Shown piece by piece: positions 1 through 7,467 of a stretch of DNA of 25,148 nucleotides. Numbering within the stretch: the first letter of the stretch is position 1; the number at the start of each line of letters is the position of its first letter. The translations under genes and the position numbers were made by a program. The notes under the pieces were generated by a model, which did not search any database, had not been told where the DNA came from, and saw only the letters and a program-made list of their open reading frames with translations. This DNA is from DASQHM01 sp035632095 (GTDB taxonomy: Bacteria; Pseudomonadota; Alphaproteobacteria; Ferrovibrionales; Ferrovibrionaceae). The DNA is taken from NCBI GenBank assembly GCA_035632095.1, contig DASQHM010000012.1, positions 1 through 25,148 on the forward strand, written 5' to 3'.

Positions 1-608
1 ACCAGCGCCACGTAGGTGATCGAGGTTTCGGCCGGATCGACCGCGGCGAGCTTGCGCGACAGGATTTGATAGAACGCGTAGCAGGTGGCATTGGCGACGA
101 TGAACAGCGCCGACCACGGCACCGCGCCGAAGCCCGGGCGAATGATGATGAGCGCGCCAGTGAAGCCGATCACCACAGCGCTCCAACGGCGCGGGCCCAC
201 CCGCTCGCCCAGCATGGGCACGGACAGCGCCGTGACGATGAACGGGCCGATGAACTTGATGCTCGCCGCCATGGCAAGCGAGATGTGCCGCAAGCCGAGG
301 AAGAACGTCGCGGTCGACATGAAGAGCAGCAACGAACGCACCAGCTGCGTGCCGAGCGCCTGCGACGTGAACAGCCGCACTCCGCGCGCCGGCATGAACA
401 CCAGCACCATGTAGATGAGGTGCCCGGCGTAGCGCGCCCAAACGATCTCGGCCATGGAATAGTGCGGCGTAAGGTACTTCACTGCCGCGTTGAGGAACGG
501 AAACAGCGAAATCGAGATGCACATGTAGACGATCGCCTTGACGACGTCGTCCTGGGGCGCTTGGCGCTGTTCCGGCGCGCCCGCCGGGACCGAGACGATT
601 GTGCTCAC
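1..608 (-). CDS. DMT superfamily transporter (EamA family), partial
   Basis: This is an inner-membrane drug/metabolite transporter that probably exports a small metabolite; the substrate cannot be told. The reading frame is open from a GTG at 608 (minus strand) to the window edge, about 202 codons, so the C-terminal third is missing. Hydrophobic helices alternate with short loops, and the first EamA repeat is visible, with YLTPHYSMAEIVWARY near residues 47-62 and SVPMLGERVGPRRW further on. It is a close copy of the gene just upstream at 619-1548, sharing long identical blocks such as FIGPFIVTALSVPMLGERVG. The stop of that copy lies 10 bases before this GTG and no clear ribosome site is seen, so translation is probably coupled. 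The GTG is preferred because it matches the start of the paralog (VSxI). Confidence 0.85.
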   Translation of the reverse strand, partial: MSTIVSVPAGAPEQRQAPQDDVVKAIVYMCISISLFPFLNAAVKYLTPHYSMAEIVWARYAGHLIYMVLVFMPARGVRLFTSQALGTQLVRSLLLFMSTATFFLGLRHISLAMAASIKFIGPFIVTALSVPMLGERVGPRRWSAVVIGFTGALIIIRPGFGAVPWSALFIVANATCYAFYQILSRKLAAVDPAETSITYVAL

Positions 609-618
609 GGCGCGGCGC

Positions 619-1548
619 TCAAGGCGCCACGGTCGCTGTGCCGGCTTTCTTCAAGATCGCCTCGCGATAGGTCATGTAAAGACCGCTGGCCACGATCACG
701 GCGGCGCCGACCCACGTCCAGCGGTCGGGAAAATCGCCGAAGAACGCAAAGCCGAGCAACGCGGCCCAGAGAAGCTGGCCGTAGGAGAACGGCGACAGCA
801 CGGAGGCGGGCGCGCCTTCGAAAGCCTTCACCACGAAGTAGTGGCCGACGCCGCCGAATATGCCGAGGCTCAACAGCACGCCCCAGTGGAAGGCGCTTTC
901 CGGCATGCGGCAGTCGAACGGCACGGCGATGCTGGTGACGGCGACGCCGACCAGCGCCACGTAGGCGATCGAGGTTTCGGCCGGGTCGACCGCGGCCAAT
1001 TGCCGCGACAGGATCTGGTAGAGCGCATAGCACGTGGCGTTGGCGACGAAGAACAGGACGGACCAGTTCATGTCGCCGAAGCCGGGGCGGATGATGATGA
1101 GCGCGCCGGCGAATCCCACGAACACGGCGGCCCAACGGCGCGGGCCCACGCGCTCGCCCAGCATCGGCACCGACAGCGCCGTCACGATGAACGGGCCGAT
1201 GAAGCTGATGCTGGCCGCCGTGGCGAGCGACGCGCCCTTTAGGCCGAGGAAATACAGCGACGTGGAACTGAACATGACCAGCGAGCGGATGAGCTGGGTG
1301 CCGAGACGGCGCGTGGCGAACAGCCGCCAGCCGCGCCGCGGCATGAACACGACCACCATGTAGACGAGATGGCCGAGGTAGCGCGCCCACACGATCTCCG
1401 CCATGGAATAGTGCGGCGTCAGATACTTCACGCCGGCGTTCATGAACGGAAACAGCGACACGGCAAGGCACATGCAGCCGATCGCCTTGACGACGTCGTC
1501 CCGATGGCCGGCCCGCGCCGGCGCGTCTTCTCGCGCGATGCTGCTCAC
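619..1548 (-). CDS. DMT superfamily transporter (EamA family), tandem paralog
   Basis: This predicted inner-membrane exporter has 309 residues, the usual length for a ten-helix protein with two EamA repeats. The first repeat covers roughly residues 20-150 (ending near ALIIIRPGFG) and the second about 160-295. The start is a GTG at 1548 (VSSIARED), placed by alignment with the neighbouring copy, which starts the same way; no strong Shine-Dalgarno sequence is visible. It follows kdsA by 89 bases on the same strand and may be read from the secG-pyrG-kdsA transcript. Many alphaproteobacteria have eno after kdsA; here two transporters occupy that place. The substrate is unknown. The family call is secure; any link to Kdo or nucleotide metabolism would be guesswork. 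Confidence 0.9.
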   Translation of the reverse strand: MSSIAREDAPARAGHRDDVVKAIGCMCLAVSLFPFMNAGVKYLTPHYSMAEIVWARYLGHLVYMVVVFMPRRGWRLFATRRLGTQLIRSLVMFSSTSLYFLGLKGASLATAASISFIGPFIVTALSVPMLGERVGPRRWAAVFVGFAGALIIIRPGFGDMNWSVLFFVANATCYALYQILSRQLAAVDPAETSIAYVALVGVAVTSIAVPFDCRMPESAFHWGVLLSLGIFGGVGHYFVVKAFEGAPASVLSPFSYGQLLWAALLGFAFFGDFPDRWTWVGAAVIVASGLYMTYREAILKKAGTATVAP

Positions 1549-1637
1549 GGGATCATGACTAGCACGGGCAGGTTGGGTTCGGGAGTCCGCGCCCCGCAAA
1601 GCAGCGATGCACGAGCCGATGGAACCTCGCGCGCCGC

Positions 1638-2486
1638 TTAGTTGGCCCGTTTGGTCAGTCGGTCGATTTCCATCAGGCGCGCCAGGATGTCCGGCATTTG
1701 ATCGAGCTGCACCATGTTCGGGCCGTCGGACGGCGCCTTGTCCGGATCGCGGTGGGTCTCCATGAAGACGGCGGCGACGCCGACCGCGACCGCCGCGCGC
1801 GCCAGGATCGGCACGAAGCGCCGCTCGCCGCCCGACGTGGCACCCTGCCCGCCCGGCTGCTGCACGGAATGGGTGGCGTCGAACACGACCGGACACCCGG
1901 TCTCCGCCATGATCGGCAGCGAACGCATATCCGACACGAGCGTGTTGTAGCCGAACGAGACGCCGCGCTCGCACACCAGCACATTGGGGTTGCCGGATTG
2001 ATCGAATTTCTCGACCACGTTCTTCATGTCCCACGGCGCCAGGAATTGTCCCTTCTTCACGTTGACCGGACGGCCCGTCACGGCGGCGGCCACCAGCAAA
2101 TCGGTCTGCCGGCAGAGAAACGCCGGGATCTGCAACACGTCCACCACCTCGGCAACCGCGGCGCATTGTTCCGGCGTGTGCACATCTGTCAGCACCGGCA
2201 CGCCGATCTGCTTGCGCACCTTCTCGAAGACCGGGAGCGCGCCGTCGAGGCCGATGCCGCGATTGGAGCGGATGCTGGTGCGGTTCGCCTTGTCGAATGA
2301 CGTCTTGTAGATGAACTTGATGCCGAGTTTGGCGGTCATATCGCGCAGCGCGCCCGCCATGTCGAGTGCATGATCGACGCTCTCCATGGCGCAAGGGCCG
2401 GCGATGATCGCCAGCGGCAGATCGTTCCCGACCTCGAAGTCGCCTATTGAGACGTGACGGGGGGAAACGCGACCTGTCGGCGCCAT
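1638..2486 (-). CDS. kdsA: 3-deoxy-8-phosphooctulonate (Kdo-8-P) synthase, metal-dependent type
   Basis: KdsA condenses phosphoenolpyruvate with arabinose 5-phosphate to give Kdo-8-phosphate, the first committed step towards the Kdo of lipopolysaccharide; it acts in the cytoplasm. The protein has 282 residues, the normal length. It carries IAGPCAMES (residues 28-36), KTSFDKANRTS (61-71), the QIPAFLCRQTD block (119-129), KKGQFLAPWDM (144-154) and FDATHSVQQPGG (202-213). Cys32, His206, Glu243 and Asp254 have the same spacing as the four metal ligands of the Aquifex aeolicus enzyme (Cys11, His185, Glu222, Asp233), so this should be the metal-dependent class; the E. coli type has Asn at the cysteine position. 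The ATG at 2486 lies 8 bases after the pyrG stop, with a GAGG overlapping that stop. Confidence 0.96.
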   Translation of the reverse strand: MAPTGRVSPRHVSIGDFEVGNDLPLAIIAGPCAMESVDHALDMAGALRDMTAKLGIKFIYKTSFDKANRTSIRSNRGIGLDGALPVFEKVRKQIGVPVLTDVHTPEQCAAVAEVVDVLQIPAFLCRQTDLLVAAAVTGRPVNVKKGQFLAPWDMKNVVEKFDQSGNPNVLVCERGVSFGYNTLVSDMRSLPIMAETGCPVVFDATHSVQQPGGQGATSGGERRFVPILARAAVAVGVAAVFMETHRDPDKAPSDGPNMVQLDQMPDILARLMEIDRLTKRAN

Positions 2487-2494
2487 GGATGGCC

Positions 2495-4126
2495 TCACAC
2501 CAGCCGCGACTGTTCCACAGCGGCCTTGATGAACGATGCGAACAGCGGATGCGGCTCGAAGGGTTTCGACTTGAGCTCCGGATGGAACTGTACCCCGATG
2601 AACCACGGATGGCTCGGGATTTCGACGATCTCGGGCAATTCGCCGTCCGGCGACATACCGGAGAAAAGCAGGCCATGCTGCTCCAGCGCCTTTTTGTAGT
2701 GGATGTTCACTTCGTAGCGATGGCGATGCCTTTCGCTGATCTCGTTGGTTTCGTAGATCTCCGCGACATGGCTGCCCGAAATCAACCGCGCCGGATAGGC
2801 GCCGAGGCGCATGGTTCCGCCGTAGTCGCTTAGTTCGTTCCGCATTTCGGTGACGTTGCCGCGCGTCCATTCGGTCATCAGGCCGACCACCGGATGCGCC
2901 GTCGGACCGAATTCCGACGTGGACGCATTCTTGATGCCGACCAGATCGCGCGCCGCTTCGATGACGGCCATCTGCATGCCGAAGCAGATGCCGAAGAACG
3001 GCACCAGCCGCTCGCGTGCGAAGCGCGCCGCCTTGATCTTGCCCTCGGCGCCGCGCTCGCCGAAGCCGCCCGGCACCAGGATGCCGTGCACGCCCTCGAG
3101 AAGAGTCACGGTCTCTTCGCCACGTTCGAAGATCTCGGCTTCGAGCCATTCCATGTTGACGCGCACATTGTTGGCAATTCCGCCGTGGACCAGCGCTTCC
3201 GAGAGCGATTTGTAGGCGTCCTTCAGGCCCGTGTACTTGCCGACGATGGCGATTTTCACCTCGCCTTCCGGCATCGTGACCCGGCGCACCACATCCCGCC
3301 ACCGTTCGAGATCGGGGGGCGGCGCGTTGGCTATGCCGAAGATCTTGAGAATCTGATCGTCGAAGCCTTCTTCGTGATAGCAAAGCGGCGCTTCGTAGAT
3401 CGTGGAGACGTCCGGCGCCGCGATCACGGCTTCCGGCCGCACGTTGCAGAACAAAGCCATCTTGCGCCGGTCACCTTCCGGAATCGGGCGGTCGGCGCGA
3501 CAGAGCAGAATGTCCGGCTGGATGCCGATGGAGCGAAGCTCTTTGACCGAGTGCTGCGTCGGTTTCGTTTTGAGTTCGCCGGCGGCGGCGATGAACGGGA
3601 CCAGGGTCAGATGAACGAACAGCGCGCGGTCGCGCCCAAGCTCGATGCCGAGCTGGCGAATGGCTTCGAAGAACGGCAGGCCTTCGATATCGCCGACCGT
3701 TCCGCCGACTTCCACGAGAATGAAGTCGTGCCCTTCGGTGTCGGTCACGACGAACTGCTTGATGGCGTCGGTGATGTGCGGAATGACCTGCACCGTGCCG
3801 CCGAGATAGTCGCCGCGGCGCTCCTTGGCGATCACGGTCTGATAGATGCGCCCGGTGGTGACGTTGTCGCTTTGCCGACCGGGCACGCCGGTGAAGCGCT
3901 CGTAATGACCGAGGTCCAGGTCGGTCTCCGCGCCGTCGTCGGTGACGTAGACCTCGCCGTGCTGGTAGGGCGACATGGTGCCAGGATCGACGTTGATATA
4001 GGGGTCGAGTTTGCGGAGCCGCACCTTGAACCCGCGTGCTTGCAGCAGCGAGCCGAGTGCCGCCGATGCCAGACCTTTGCCGAGGGAGGAGACCACGCCG
4101 CCGGTGATGAATATGAACCGCGTCAT
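2495..4126 (-). CDS. pyrG: CTP synthase
   Basis: PyrG aminates UTP to CTP using ATP and glutamine. The 543-residue protein has the standard two-domain form. The N-terminal synthetase domain (about 1-265) contains GGVVSSLGKGL (9-19), the DPYINVDPGTMSPYQHGEV block (41-59), Asp72, and Glu140 in VEVGGTVGDIEG. The C-terminal class I glutamine amidotransferase domain (about 290-540) has VPGGFGERG (351-359), nucleophile Cys381 in GICFGMQ, and His515 and Glu517 in QFHPE. The start is the ATG at 4126 (MTRFIFITGG); an in-frame ATG twelve codons upstream adds only residues foreign to the family. AGGA at about 4138-4141 may be the ribosome site. It sits 96 bases after secG and 8 before kdsA on the same strand, so one operon is likely. 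Confidence 0.98.
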   Translation of the reverse strand: MTRFIFITGGVVSSLGKGLASAALGSLLQARGFKVRLRKLDPYINVDPGTMSPYQHGEVYVTDDGAETDLDLGHYERFTGVPGRQSDNVTTGRIYQTVIAKERRGDYLGGTVQVIPHITDAIKQFVVTDTEGHDFILVEVGGTVGDIEGLPFFEAIRQLGIELGRDRALFVHLTLVPFIAAAGELKTKPTQHSVKELRSIGIQPDILLCRADRPIPEGDRRKMALFCNVRPEAVIAAPDVSTIYEAPLCYHEEGFDDQILKIFGIANAPPPDLERWRDVVRRVTMPEGEVKIAIVGKYTGLKDAYKSLSEALVHGGIANNVRVNMEWLEAEIFERGEETVTLLEGVHGILVPGGFGERGAEGKIKAARFARERLVPFFGICFGMQMAVIEAARDLVGIKNASTSEFGPTAHPVVGLMTEWTRGNVTEMRNELSDYGGTMRLGAYPARLISGSHVAEIYETNEISERHRHRYEVNIHYKKALEQHGLLFSGMSPDGELPEIVEIPSHPWFIGVQFHPELKSKPFEPHPLFASFIKAAVEQSRLV

Positions 4127-4222
4127 GGACCTACATCCTAACAGATCGGCCCCGCCGTCCAAAGCCGGGCAAATCAGACCTGCGCGAACGGCAGAGCGAA
4201 ATCGCGAAAAGCCGCGAAATTC

Positions 4223-4588
4223 CTACCTCGACAGCGGCACCGAAGGCTGCGCGGGTTGGGCCGGCGCAGTCGCAGGAGGAGCATTTGCGGGCGCGGTCCC
4301 GCCGGGGGGCGCGGGCGCTGAAGTCGCAGGCGCCTGCGGAGTCGCGTCGAGAATGGATCGTTGGCGATGGCTCGAGCCCGCCAACGTGCCGAGCGCGATC
4401 GAGGTGAGGAAGAACAAAGCCGCCAAGACCGCCGTGGTTCGCGTCAGCAAATTGGCGGCGCCGCGGCCGGTCATCAATCCCCCACCGCCGCCGATGCCGA
4501 GCGCGCCGCCCTCGGAGCGCTGCAGCAACACGACGCCGACCAGGGCAATGGCGATCAAGACGTGGACAATCAGAAGTGCGGTCTGCAT
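4223..4588 (-). CDS. secG: Preprotein translocase subunit SecG
   Basis: SecG is the small accessory membrane subunit of the SecYEG channel. The 121-residue protein has helix 1 at about residues 3-21 (LLIVHVLIAIALVGVVLLQR), the diagnostic glycine-rich loop SEGGALGIGGGGGLMTGRG, and helix 2 at about residues 50-70. The tail is rich in Ala and Pro (about 80-118), as is common in alphaproteobacterial SecG. The start is the ATG at 4588 (MQTALLIVHV); a start 16 codons upstream would add a polar stretch not expected in the family. It is followed by pyrG and kdsA on the same strand. tpiA, its usual upstream neighbour, is displaced by three opposite-strand genes. Confidence 0.95.
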   Translation of the reverse strand: MQTALLIVHVLIAIALVGVVLLQRSEGGALGIGGGGGLMTGRGAANLLTRTTAVLAALFFLTSIALGTLAGSSHRQRSILDATPQAPATSAPAPPGGTAPANAPPATAPAQPAQPSVPLSR

Positions 4589-4678
4589 GGCGATCAAAGG
4601 ATGTTTTGGGCGCGGGACCGGCGGCTTGTACAACAATCCGGCAACGCCCGCCAGTCTGCATACGCGGCCACCTATCCG

Positions 4679-4707
4679 AGATTTCTAACCATCATGATGG
4701 TTGACAA
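4679..4707 (-). promoter_or_regulatory. Candidate secG promoter
   Basis: Reading the minus strand, TTGTCA (4707-4702) is followed after 17 bases by AAATCT (4684-4679). The -35 is close to consensus and the -10 is weak. The spacer contains almost all of the 16-base palindrome at 4687-4702, so a bound regulator would sit inside the promoter. This is a motif match by eye only. Confidence 0.3.
4687..4702. promoter_or_regulatory. 16-base perfect palindrome, candidate operator between divergent genes
   Basis: AACCATCATGATGGTT is its own reverse complement over all 16 bases. It lies between secG (minus) and the SRPBCC gene (plus), overlaps the first two bases of the plus-strand TTGACA, and fills the spacer of the candidate minus-strand promoter. 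A dimeric regulator could control one or both genes from here. No regulator gene is adjacent, so the protein is unknown. Confidence 0.45.
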
Positions 4708-4729
4708 CTCCTTGGCCACCGCCTAGCCT
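4701..4729 (+). promoter_or_regulatory. Candidate promoter of the SRPBCC gene, apparently leaderless
   Basis: A perfect TTGACA (4701-4706) is followed after 17 bases by TAGCCT (4724-4729), a weak -10. The predicted transcription start falls at about 4736, which is the A of the ATG. There is no Shine-Dalgarno sequence before this ATG, which fits a leaderless message. Confidence 0.45.
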
Positions 4730-4735
4730 CTTCCC

Positions 4736-5143
4736 ATGGCAAGCATACGCAGAGAAATCTCAATCGCCGCCGATGCCGAAACGGTGTGGGCGGCCATCCG
4801 GGACGTTGGCGCCGTGCATCGGCGGTTGGTCCCGGGCATCGTCACGGATGTGCGCATGGAGGACGACGCCCGCGTCGTCACGTTCAGCGACGGCTTCGTG
4901 GTGCGCGAGTTGATCGTCGACATCGACGACACCGAGTGCCGGGTCGCCTATGCCGCGGTCGGCGGGCGCGCGAAACACCACAACGCGTCCATGCAAGTCA
5001 GCCCGGACGGACCGCACCGGAGCCGCTTGGTCTGGATCACGGACATACTTCCCCACGAAGCCGCGCCATTGATCGCGCCGCGCGTTGAACAAGGCCTCAA
5101 GATCATGAAGCAGACACTCGAGCGGTCGAACGCTGCTGCTTAA
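4736..5143 (+). CDS. SRPBCC (START-like, polyketide cyclase/dehydrase type) family protein
   Basis: This is a small 135-residue protein with the pattern of the SRPBCC fold: an N-terminal strand (SIRREISIAADAETVWAAI), the helix that follows with DVGAVHRRLVPGIV, a set of beta strands, and a long C-terminal helix from about residue 108 (APLIAPRVEQGLKIMKQTLE) that closes the hydrophobic cavity. Such proteins bind lipids or other hydrophobic ligands, or act as cyclases or hydrolases; nothing here fixes the ligand. There is no signal peptide, so it should be cytoplasmic. No ribosome site precedes the ATG, and a candidate promoter places the transcript start at the ATG. It runs in the same direction as the LysE and GST genes and in the same frame as the LysE gene. 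Confidence 0.82.
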   Translation: MASIRREISIAADAETVWAAIRDVGAVHRRLVPGIVTDVRMEDDARVVTFSDGFVVRELIVDIDDTECRVAYAAVGGRAKHHNASMQVSPDGPHRSRLVWITDILPHEAAPLIAPRVEQGLKIMKQTLERSNAAA

Positions 5144-5203
5144 ACGCGAAAGTCCGACGCCATAGACGCCCTGCCCTTCGCGCCGACCCTCGTTGCAGGC
5201 TTC

Positions 5204-5818
5204 GTGCTCGGCTGGTCGATCGCCTGGCCGCCGGGCCCGATCAATGCGGAAATTGTCCGCCGCGGCATGTCCGCCGGCTTCGGGAAGGCGTTTGCCGTCG
5301 GCCTGGGCGCCTGCACCGGCGATGCAAGTTGGGCGCTCGCGATCGTGCTTGGCGCACGTTGGGTCAGCCGCTACGAGCAGGCAAGGCAGGCCTTGGCTGC
5401 GCTCAGTCTGGCGCTGCTTTGCATTCTGGCTGCGATCTACCTTTACGGCGCGTGGAACGGATTGCGGCGCTTGCGCAGCGACACGGATCAAACTCAAACC
5501 GTGGCAGGCGGATTGGACAGCGCTCGCGGCGGCTATGCGCTAGGGCTGACCTTGGCGCTCACCAGTCCGTGGAACATCACCTTTTGGCTTGCGGTGATCG
5601 GACGGCCGGAGGTCGCGCAAGGCGGGCCGAACGGCGCATTCGTCCTGGCCGCCGCCGTGATGGCCGGAACGCTCACGTGGGTCACGGTGTTTTGCGCGGC
5701 GGTCGCCGTGCTGAAGACCCGCTTCGGCGGCCCGTGGTGGGATGTGTTCACCAAAGCGGCGACGGGTCTGCTGCTGATCTACTTTGCCGCCGGAACGGCT
5801 GCCCGTCTGTTCGGCTGA
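5204..5818 (+). CDS. LysE/RhtB family exporter
   Basis: This is a predicted inner-membrane exporter of the amino-acid efflux family, with about six helices. PPGPINAE near residues 9-16 corresponds to the conserved PGP motif after helix 1, and LTSPWNITFWLAV (about 119-131) is the second conserved block (family form NPKxxLFW). From the GTG at 5204 the protein has 204 residues, but helix 1 is then clipped. The frame stays open upstream to the SRPBCC stop at 5141-5143 and encodes DALPFAPTLVAGF directly before the GTG, which reads as the missing part of helix 1. The codon before that Asp is ATA at 5162, and no ATG, GTG or TTG exists upstream in frame. The true start may therefore be ATA (218 residues) or a sequence error. 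The substrate is unknown. Confidence 0.85.
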   Translation: MLGWSIAWPPGPINAEIVRRGMSAGFGKAFAVGLGACTGDASWALAIVLGARWVSRYEQARQALAALSLALLCILAAIYLYGAWNGLRRLRSDTDQTQTVAGGLDSARGGYALGLTLALTSPWNITFWLAVIGRPEVAQGGPNGAFVLAAAVMAGTLTWVTVFCAAVAVLKTRFGGPWWDVFTKAATGLLLIYFAAGTAARLFG

Positions 5819-5872
5819 GTTGCAATAGCGAGGCCTTCCGCCGTCGTGTATAACGCGGCGGGAGATACCGTC

Positions 5873-6496
5873 ATGCTCAAGCTTTATTACGCGCCCGACA
5901 CCTGCTCGCTCGCCACGCATATCGCGTTGATCGACGCCGGCGCCGTCTACGAGGCCGTGCGCTTGAGCTTCGCCCGCGAGGACCAGCGCAAACCGGACTA
6001 TCTCAAGATCAATCCGAAGGGCCGCGTGCCCGCATTGGTGACCGATAGGGGCGTGTTGACCGAAACCCCCGCCCTGCTCGTCTATGTGGCGCAGACGTAT
6101 CCGCACGCGCGCCTGGCGCCCTTGGACGATCCGCTCGCGTTTGCGCGCGTCCAGGCGTTCAACAGTTACCTCTGCTCGACCGCCCATGTGGCGCACGCCC
6201 ATCGAATGCGAGGCTATCGCTGGGCCGATGAACCCGAAGCCATTGCCGCCATGCAACGCAAGGTGCCGGCGTCGGTCACCCAATGCTACGAGCTGATCGA
6301 ACGCGAGATGCTGCAAGGCCCCTGGGTCATGGGCGACAGCTATACGATTTGCGATCCCTATCTTTTCACGCTGTCGCAATGGCTCGAGGCGGACGGCGTC
6401 GATATGGCACGCATCCCGAAGGTTCGCGACCACCGGCAGCGCATGGCCGAACGCGCCAACGTAAAACGCGCCATTGCCGAGGAATTCGCGGCGTAA
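5873..6496 (+). CDS. Glutathione S-transferase family protein, beta-class-like
   Basis: This 207-residue protein should conjugate glutathione to electrophiles or act in a related thiol reaction in the cytoplasm. The thioredoxin-like domain (about 1-78) has YYAPDTCSLATHIAL, where Cys11 matches the catalytic cysteine of bacterial beta-class enzymes such as E. coli GstA. The cis-proline is in GRVPAL (50-55), and TETPALLVYVAQ (63-74) forms the glutathione-binding turn. The helical C-terminal domain (about 88-200) includes histidines at 105, 108 and 110, where beta-class enzymes have an active-site His, and the N-capping region GDSYTICDPYLF. The ATG at 5873 is chosen because GGGAG lies 8 bases before it; an upstream in-frame ATG adds only nine odd residues. 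It ends 6 bases from the convergent tpiA stop. Confidence 0.92.
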   Translation: MLKLYYAPDTCSLATHIALIDAGAVYEAVRLSFAREDQRKPDYLKINPKGRVPALVTDRGVLTETPALLVYVAQTYPHARLAPLDDPLAFARVQAFNSYLCSTAHVAHAHRMRGYRWADEPEAIAAMQRKVPASVTQCYELIEREMLQGPWVMGDSYTICDPYLFTLSQWLEADGVDMARIPKVRDHRQRMAERANVKRAIAEEFAA

Positions 6497-6502
6497 CGGG
6501 AG

Positions 6503-7273
6503 CTAGAGCGCCGCCTGCACGATCGGCCAGAACTCGGCTGCGGTGAGGCTGGCGCCGCCGACCAGCGCACCGTCCACGTCGACGATCGCCAGCAGTCCCG
6601 CCGCATTGTCCGCCTTGACCGACCCGCCATAGATTATGCGCACCGCCTGCGCGTCCGGCAGCGCGCCACGCAGCAACTTTCGAATGTGGCCATGCACCGC
6701 GGCGACGTCTTCCGGCGTGGGCGTGCGGCCGGTGCCGATCGCCCAGACCGGCTCGTAGGCGACGACTGTATTCCTGGCGTTGACGCCGGACGGCAGCGAA
6801 GCGCGCAATTGCGTCTCGACCGTCACGAGCGCCCGGCCGCCGTCGCGCTCGGCAAGCGTTTCGCCGACGCAAAGGATCGAGACCAGCCCGGCGCGATGCG
6901 CTGCCGCGGCCTTCTCGCGCACCGTCGCATTGTCTTCCCGGTGATTGGCCCGCCGTTCGGAGTGGCCGACGATCACGTACGTGGCGCCGGCGTCCTTCAG
7001 CATCTCGGCACTGAGATCGCCGGTATGCGCGCCCGAGGGCGCCGAGTGGCAATCCTGTCCGCCGAGCGCGATGCGCCGCGCGGCCCCGGCTTCGCGAAGT
7101 GCATCGCGGAACCCCTGCAATAGCGTCGCGGGAGGGCAAATCAAGATCTCGGGCGCGATCCGTGCCGGCTTGCGCGCGGATTTCGCCAGTTTCGCAAGCT
7201 CCGCCAGTCCTGGGCGCACCAGGCCGTTCATTTTCCAATTGCCGGCGATCAACCGGCGCCGCGCCGCTGCCAT
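6503..7273 (-). CDS. tpiA: Triose-phosphate isomerase
   Basis: TpiA interconverts dihydroxyacetone phosphate and glyceraldehyde 3-phosphate in glycolysis and gluconeogenesis. The 256-residue protein has all the catalytic parts: Asn12 and Lys14 in GNWKMNG, His104 in IVGHSERR (101-108), Glu174 in the AYEPVWAIGTGRTPT stretch (172-186), and the phosphate-binding loops IYGGSVK and ALVGGASL near the C-terminus. The start is the ATG at 7273, with AGGGG six bases before it; an in-frame ATG 36 codons upstream would add unrelated residues. In many alphaproteobacteria secG follows directly; here three plus-strand genes intervene. It is divergent from ppiD, across a 194-base gap. Confidence 0.97.
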   Translation of the reverse strand: MAAARRRLIAGNWKMNGLVRPGLAELAKLAKSARKPARIAPEILICPPATLLQGFRDALREAGAARRIALGGQDCHSAPSGAHTGDLSAEMLKDAGATYVIVGHSERRANHREDNATVREKAAAAHRAGLVSILCVGETLAERDGGRALVTVETQLRASLPSGVNARNTVVAYEPVWAIGTGRTPTPEDVAAVHGHIRKLLRGALPDAQAVRIIYGGSVKADNAAGLLAIVDVDGALVGGASLTAAEFWPIVQAAL

Positions 7274-7299
7274 GGTTTGCCCCTCGCTGCCTCTCCTCA

Positions 7300-7319
7300 G
7301 GCAATTAGCAGCAATTGCC
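7300..7319. promoter_or_regulatory. Inverted repeat in the tpiA upstream region
   Basis: GGCAATT (7300-7306), a six-base spacer AGCAGC, and AATTGCC (7313-7319) form perfect 7-base arms. The repeat lies 27 bases before the tpiA ATG, so it is either an operator or a hairpin in the 5' leader of tpiA. No T-run follows on either strand, so it is not a terminator. Confidence 0.35.
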
Positions 7320-7380
7320 CCAAAAGCGAAGCCCATGCTCGGTCCGCAAGAGGCATTCCGTCCTTGCGCGCCCAAGTCCA

Positions 7381-7409
7381 TTGCAGCCCCCGGGCGCGCC
7401 CTCTATCAT
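7381..7409 (+). promoter_or_regulatory. Candidate ppiD-trpE promoter
   Basis: TTGCAG (7381-7386), a 17-base spacer and TATCAT (7404-7409) give a good sigma70-type promoter. The predicted start at about 7416 leaves a leader of roughly 52 bases before the ppiD ATG at 7468. This is the best promoter seen upstream of ppiD-trpE. Confidence 0.5.
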
Positions 7410-7467
7410 GCCGCCCTTCGCGGCGCTTTGCCGTGGAATAGCTGCAATTTCAGATGGTTCGCTCGAC

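Noticed and set aside
2894..4141. Plus-strand frame of 415 codons opposite pyrG
   Set aside because: It is a shadow of a fully conserved CTP synthase.
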